Part shown: positions 62,038-64,000 of the stretch, piece by piece
Layout of the letters: the number at the start of each line of letters is the position of its first letter
How positions within the stretch are numbered: the first letter of the stretch is position 1
Assembly (NCBI RefSeq): GCF_900086645.1
Contig: NZ_LT576451.1
Span: forward strand, 682,001-746,000
Length of the DNA stretch: 64,000 bases
Reading direction: 5' to 3'
Source of the DNA: Curtobacterium sp. 9128
Lineage (GTDB): Bacteria; Actinomycetota; Actinomycetes; Actinomycetales; Microbacteriaceae
Notes under the pieces: generated by a model
What the model saw: only the letters and a program-made list of their open reading frames with translations
Database searches by the model: none
Told to the model about the DNA's origin: nothing
Program-made: the position numbers and the translations under genes

Positions 62038-62922
62038 TCAATCACCCCAAACTGGGGGGATAGGTTGCTGCATCCGTTTGAGAAGCCGCGCCCCGGCGGT
62101 TTTCGACAGTGCCGCGGAATACGCCAACGCTCTGGCTGATTGTGGGAGGTCTGCGTGCGCGGCAACGGTGGCCGCCTGCATGCCGCGATGGCGGAGCGCC
62201 GTGACGGCACCGGAGTGCGCCCTCGTCGAGTCCAATGCTGCGAACGCGGAGCGGAGTGCTTCCCACCGCTCGGCGGGCCCGCCAGCGGTGTCGAGCGCGG
62301 CGGCGCCAACCACGCACTCGGCTTCCGCGCGTCGCAGCATTCCGAAGATGTGATCAGACCGCAGCCGGTCACGGTTCGAGTGCGGTGGGCGGATCTGCGT
62401 GAACGAGCCGTTTCGTCGGAGTGCGAGGAGACCGACGTGCGCGGGCACGTGACGTTCCGCGGCGGATGCGCGGGCGTCGGAGACCACCACGTTCACGAAC
62501 TCCACGCGGGTGCTGTAGTCGGCGACTTGTGAGTCCAGCCGCGCGAAGGAGTCCAGGTCCGTTTTGATCTCGTAGACCGTTGAGGTGCCGTTGAACACGG
62601 CGACGTCGGCGAACGAAGCGCCGACTGGGAGTTCCAGGATCGCGGACGCGGTCGTGGGACGGTGCCGACCGAACACGACCGAGGAGACGACCGCGTTCTT
62701 GAACACGTATTCGTTGCGGTAGTCGCGGCGGAGCGTCGCGTACGCGGCGTTGAACACGTCCGCCATCGTTCGTGCGCCCCCTGCTGCCGCCGCCGGGGCA
62801 ATGCGCTCCAGCCGGGTCATCGCATCCAGCGGCTGCTGCGTCGAGAGGTTGCGGAACGTCGCCGATGACAGGACGGCAGCGACGTGCGTGATCTCTTGAT
62901 CGACCATCACTTCCGTGCGCAC
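62038..62922 (-). CDS. sce7726 family protein, nuclease-like
   Basis: This 294-aa protein is upstream partner of the sce7725 gene. Its core fits a PD-(D/E)xK nuclease fold: Glu97, Asp106 (SFADVAVFNG), Glu118-Ile-Lys120 (VYEIKTDLDSF) and QxxxY at Gln132-Tyr136 (SQVADYS). This core sits about 100 residues in. The GTG start at 62922 is chosen because TATGCT (62934-62929) ends 6 nt before it; ATG 62907 is an alternative. The biological role is unknown. Confidence 0.78.
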   Translation of the reverse strand: MRTEVMVDQEITHVAAVLSSATFRNLSTQQPLDAMTRLERIAPAAAAGGARTMADVFNAAYATLRRDYRNEYVFKNAVVSSVVFGRHRPTTASAILELPVGASFADVAVFNGTSTVYEIKTDLDSFARLDSQVADYSTRVEFVNVVVSDARASAAERHVPAHVGLLALRRNGSFTQIRPPHSNRDRLRSDHIFGMLRRAEAECVVGAAALDTAGGPAERWEALRSAFAALDSTRAHSGAVTALRHRGMQAATVAAHADLPQSARALAYSAALSKTAGARLLKRMQQPIPPVWGD

Positions 62923-63071
62923 CGCAGCAGCATACGCATCGAAGACGGGGTCGGTGGCTGAAGACGAGGTGGCTGACCACCAACGACTGAGTCTCGGAGC
63001 GCGCGTGCGGCGTTGTGGATTTCGCGCCAGACGCCCCGCGCACGGCCCAGTCGGCACTGATCCGCAAGCCC

Positions 63072-63416
63072 TCAGAGGACCGGACGGATCTCGAGCCTCC
63101 GGTTGCAAGCCTTCGACGCCTCTGCCGCCAACTGGAGGGCGACGTCGGCGTCGGGAACGTCCCAGATCCACACACCGGCGACGAATTCGGTCGTCGCGAC
63201 GTACGGGCCGTCCGTGACCAAGGCGGCGTCGTCCCGGTTGTCGACGACCGTCGCGAGCTCGGGCGCCGCCAGGCCGGCGGCGAACACCCAGTGCCCGTCG
63301 GCGCGGAGCCGGTCGTTGAACGCATCGATGGCGGCCATCTCGGCGTCGGTGGCGCGCCCGGATGTCTGCCCGCCCGTGGTCGGGCTGCCGTCGAGGACGT
63401 TGACGAGGTACTGCAT
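63072..63416 (-). CDS. YCII-related domain protein
   Basis: This 114-aa protein of the YCII/DGPF type begins MQYLVNVLDGSP and contains VTDGPYVATTEFVAGVWIWDV, the DGPF-like motif, and a C-terminal LEIRPVL. Such proteins often accompany ECF sigma factors; none is next to this one in the window. The nearest gene, upstream, is a MarR regulator. Confidence 0.85.
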   Translation of the reverse strand: MQYLVNVLDGSPTTGGQTSGRATDAEMAAIDAFNDRLRADGHWVFAAGLAAPELATVVDNRDDAALVTDGPYVATTEFVAGVWIWDVPDADVALQLAAEASKACNRRLEIRPVL

Positions 63417-63526
63417 CGTTGTCTCCTTCGGTCGTCGACCGCTCGTGCGGTCTCACGTACACGGCATACACGGTGCTTCGCCGAAACGGACGTCTTCGGC
63501 CATCGACCTCGGCAGAGCCCCGAGTG

Positions 63527-64000
63527 TCACCGGCGCCGGACGGGCTCGGCGCCGGTGCGCGGCGCCGCCGGCGTCTCCCTCAGGCGCCCGGCCGCCGTGG
63601 TCGCGGCGTCGGTGATGGTGTGGAGGAACGTGGTGACCTGGCGGAGATCGTCGGCGCCTGTGCGTCGGAGGACCGTGGCGATCTCCTCGCTCGACCGTTC
63701 CGCGAACGCGCGCGCCCGGTCCTCCGCCGCGGCGGTCGGGCGGAGCGTCACGCGCCGTCGGTCGGTGTGCTCCCGGCTCCGGACGATCAAGCCCGCTCCC
63801 TCGAGGCGGTCGACCAGTACCGTGACCGACCCGGAGGTCATGCCGATCAGTTGCCCGAGCCGTGCGGGGGACAGCGGTTCCCCGGCAGAGGCCGCCCAGA
63901 GCACCTGTCCGAGCGCGTGCGCGTCGTTGGTCGGCAGGTCGAGCCAGACCGCCATCTGCTGGTTCAGCTCCGTGAAGGCCACGGCCCAGTCGCGGAGCGC
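63527..64000 (-). CDS. MarR family regulator, 5' partial
   Basis: The frame stays open to the window edge (ALRDWAVAFTELNQQM), so the true start is probably outside. The GTG at 63982 is likely internal. The winged helix is clear: LSPARLGQLIGMTSGSVTVL, VDRLEGAGLIVRSREHTD and the basic wing RRRVTLRPT. A C-terminal helix with ETPAAPRTGAEPVRRR follows. Confidence 0.88.
   Translation of the reverse strand, partial: ALRDWAVAFTELNQQMAVWLDLPTNDAHALGQVLWAASAGEPLSPARLGQLIGMTSGSVTVLVDRLEGAGLIVRSREHTDRRRVTLRPTAAAEDRARAFAERSSEEIATVLRRTGADDLRQVTTFLHTITDAATTAAGRLRETPAAPRTGAEPVRRR

Noticed and set aside
56524..64000. attR copy of the tRNA-Ser 3' end
   Set aside because: No second copy of the T-arm and acceptor sequence was found in the remaining window.

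Overview
The window is high-GC actinobacterial chromosome. Its gene content, many GTG starts, stop-start overlaps and numerous -10 hexamers (TANNNT) only 6-7 nt before start codons fit Microbacteriaceae, most likely a Curtobacterium-like organism. That assignment is an inference from gene set and style; no database search was possible. No rRNA, CRISPR array or recognisable transposase was seen.

Positions 1-12.2 kb hold the end of a heme operon (hemB, hemL), an ABC ATPase with two GntR-type regulators (one a tandem double-length protein), an AcuI-like reductase, pfkA, an AlkA-like glycosylase, and an envelope-stress-like module. That module is a Yx(FWY)xxD lipoprotein gene divergent from yceI-sigma-antisigma, with matching ECF-type promoters. 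Positions 12.3-29 kb are mostly metabolic: putA with a divergent MarR gene, a carbamoyltransferase-like protein, two genes broken by internal deletions, a nitroreductase/DUF2071 operon, a dimethylargininase-ornithine aminotransferase pair with an AsnC regulator, and oxidoreductases.

A tRNA cluster on the minus strand (Glu-Asp-Phe) is followed by two secreted cell-wall hydrolases that share a coiled-coil module (M23 and NlpC/P60). Next comes a housekeeping block: ppa, tilS-hpt-ftsH-folP-folB-folK-DUF3180-two PH-domain proteins-DUF2520-membrane protein-lysS, a sigma-70 gene, nadK, a stand-alone Clp N-domain protein, clpC, NAGS, cspA, radA and a SGNH hydrolase. Two 68-bp intergenic hairpins, each between convergent genes and about 87% identical to each other, lie 23 kb apart (9.0 and 32.4 kb).

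The stretch after tRNA-Ser(CGA), about 56.5-62.9 kb, looks like an accessory island. It contains a RecB-like PD-(D/E)xK candidate nuclease, a barstar-family immunity gene interrupted by one in-frame TGA at its conserved Trp, a DUF6984-like small protein with an overlapping or frameshifted neighbour, an unknown 440-aa protein, and an sce7726-sce7725 gene pair. The sce7726 protein also carries E-D-ExK and QxxxY motifs. This pair is the best candidate for an undescribed (possibly defence or conflict) system. Ordinary chromosomal genes (YCII, MarR) resume at 63.1 kb, and the MarR gene runs off the window.
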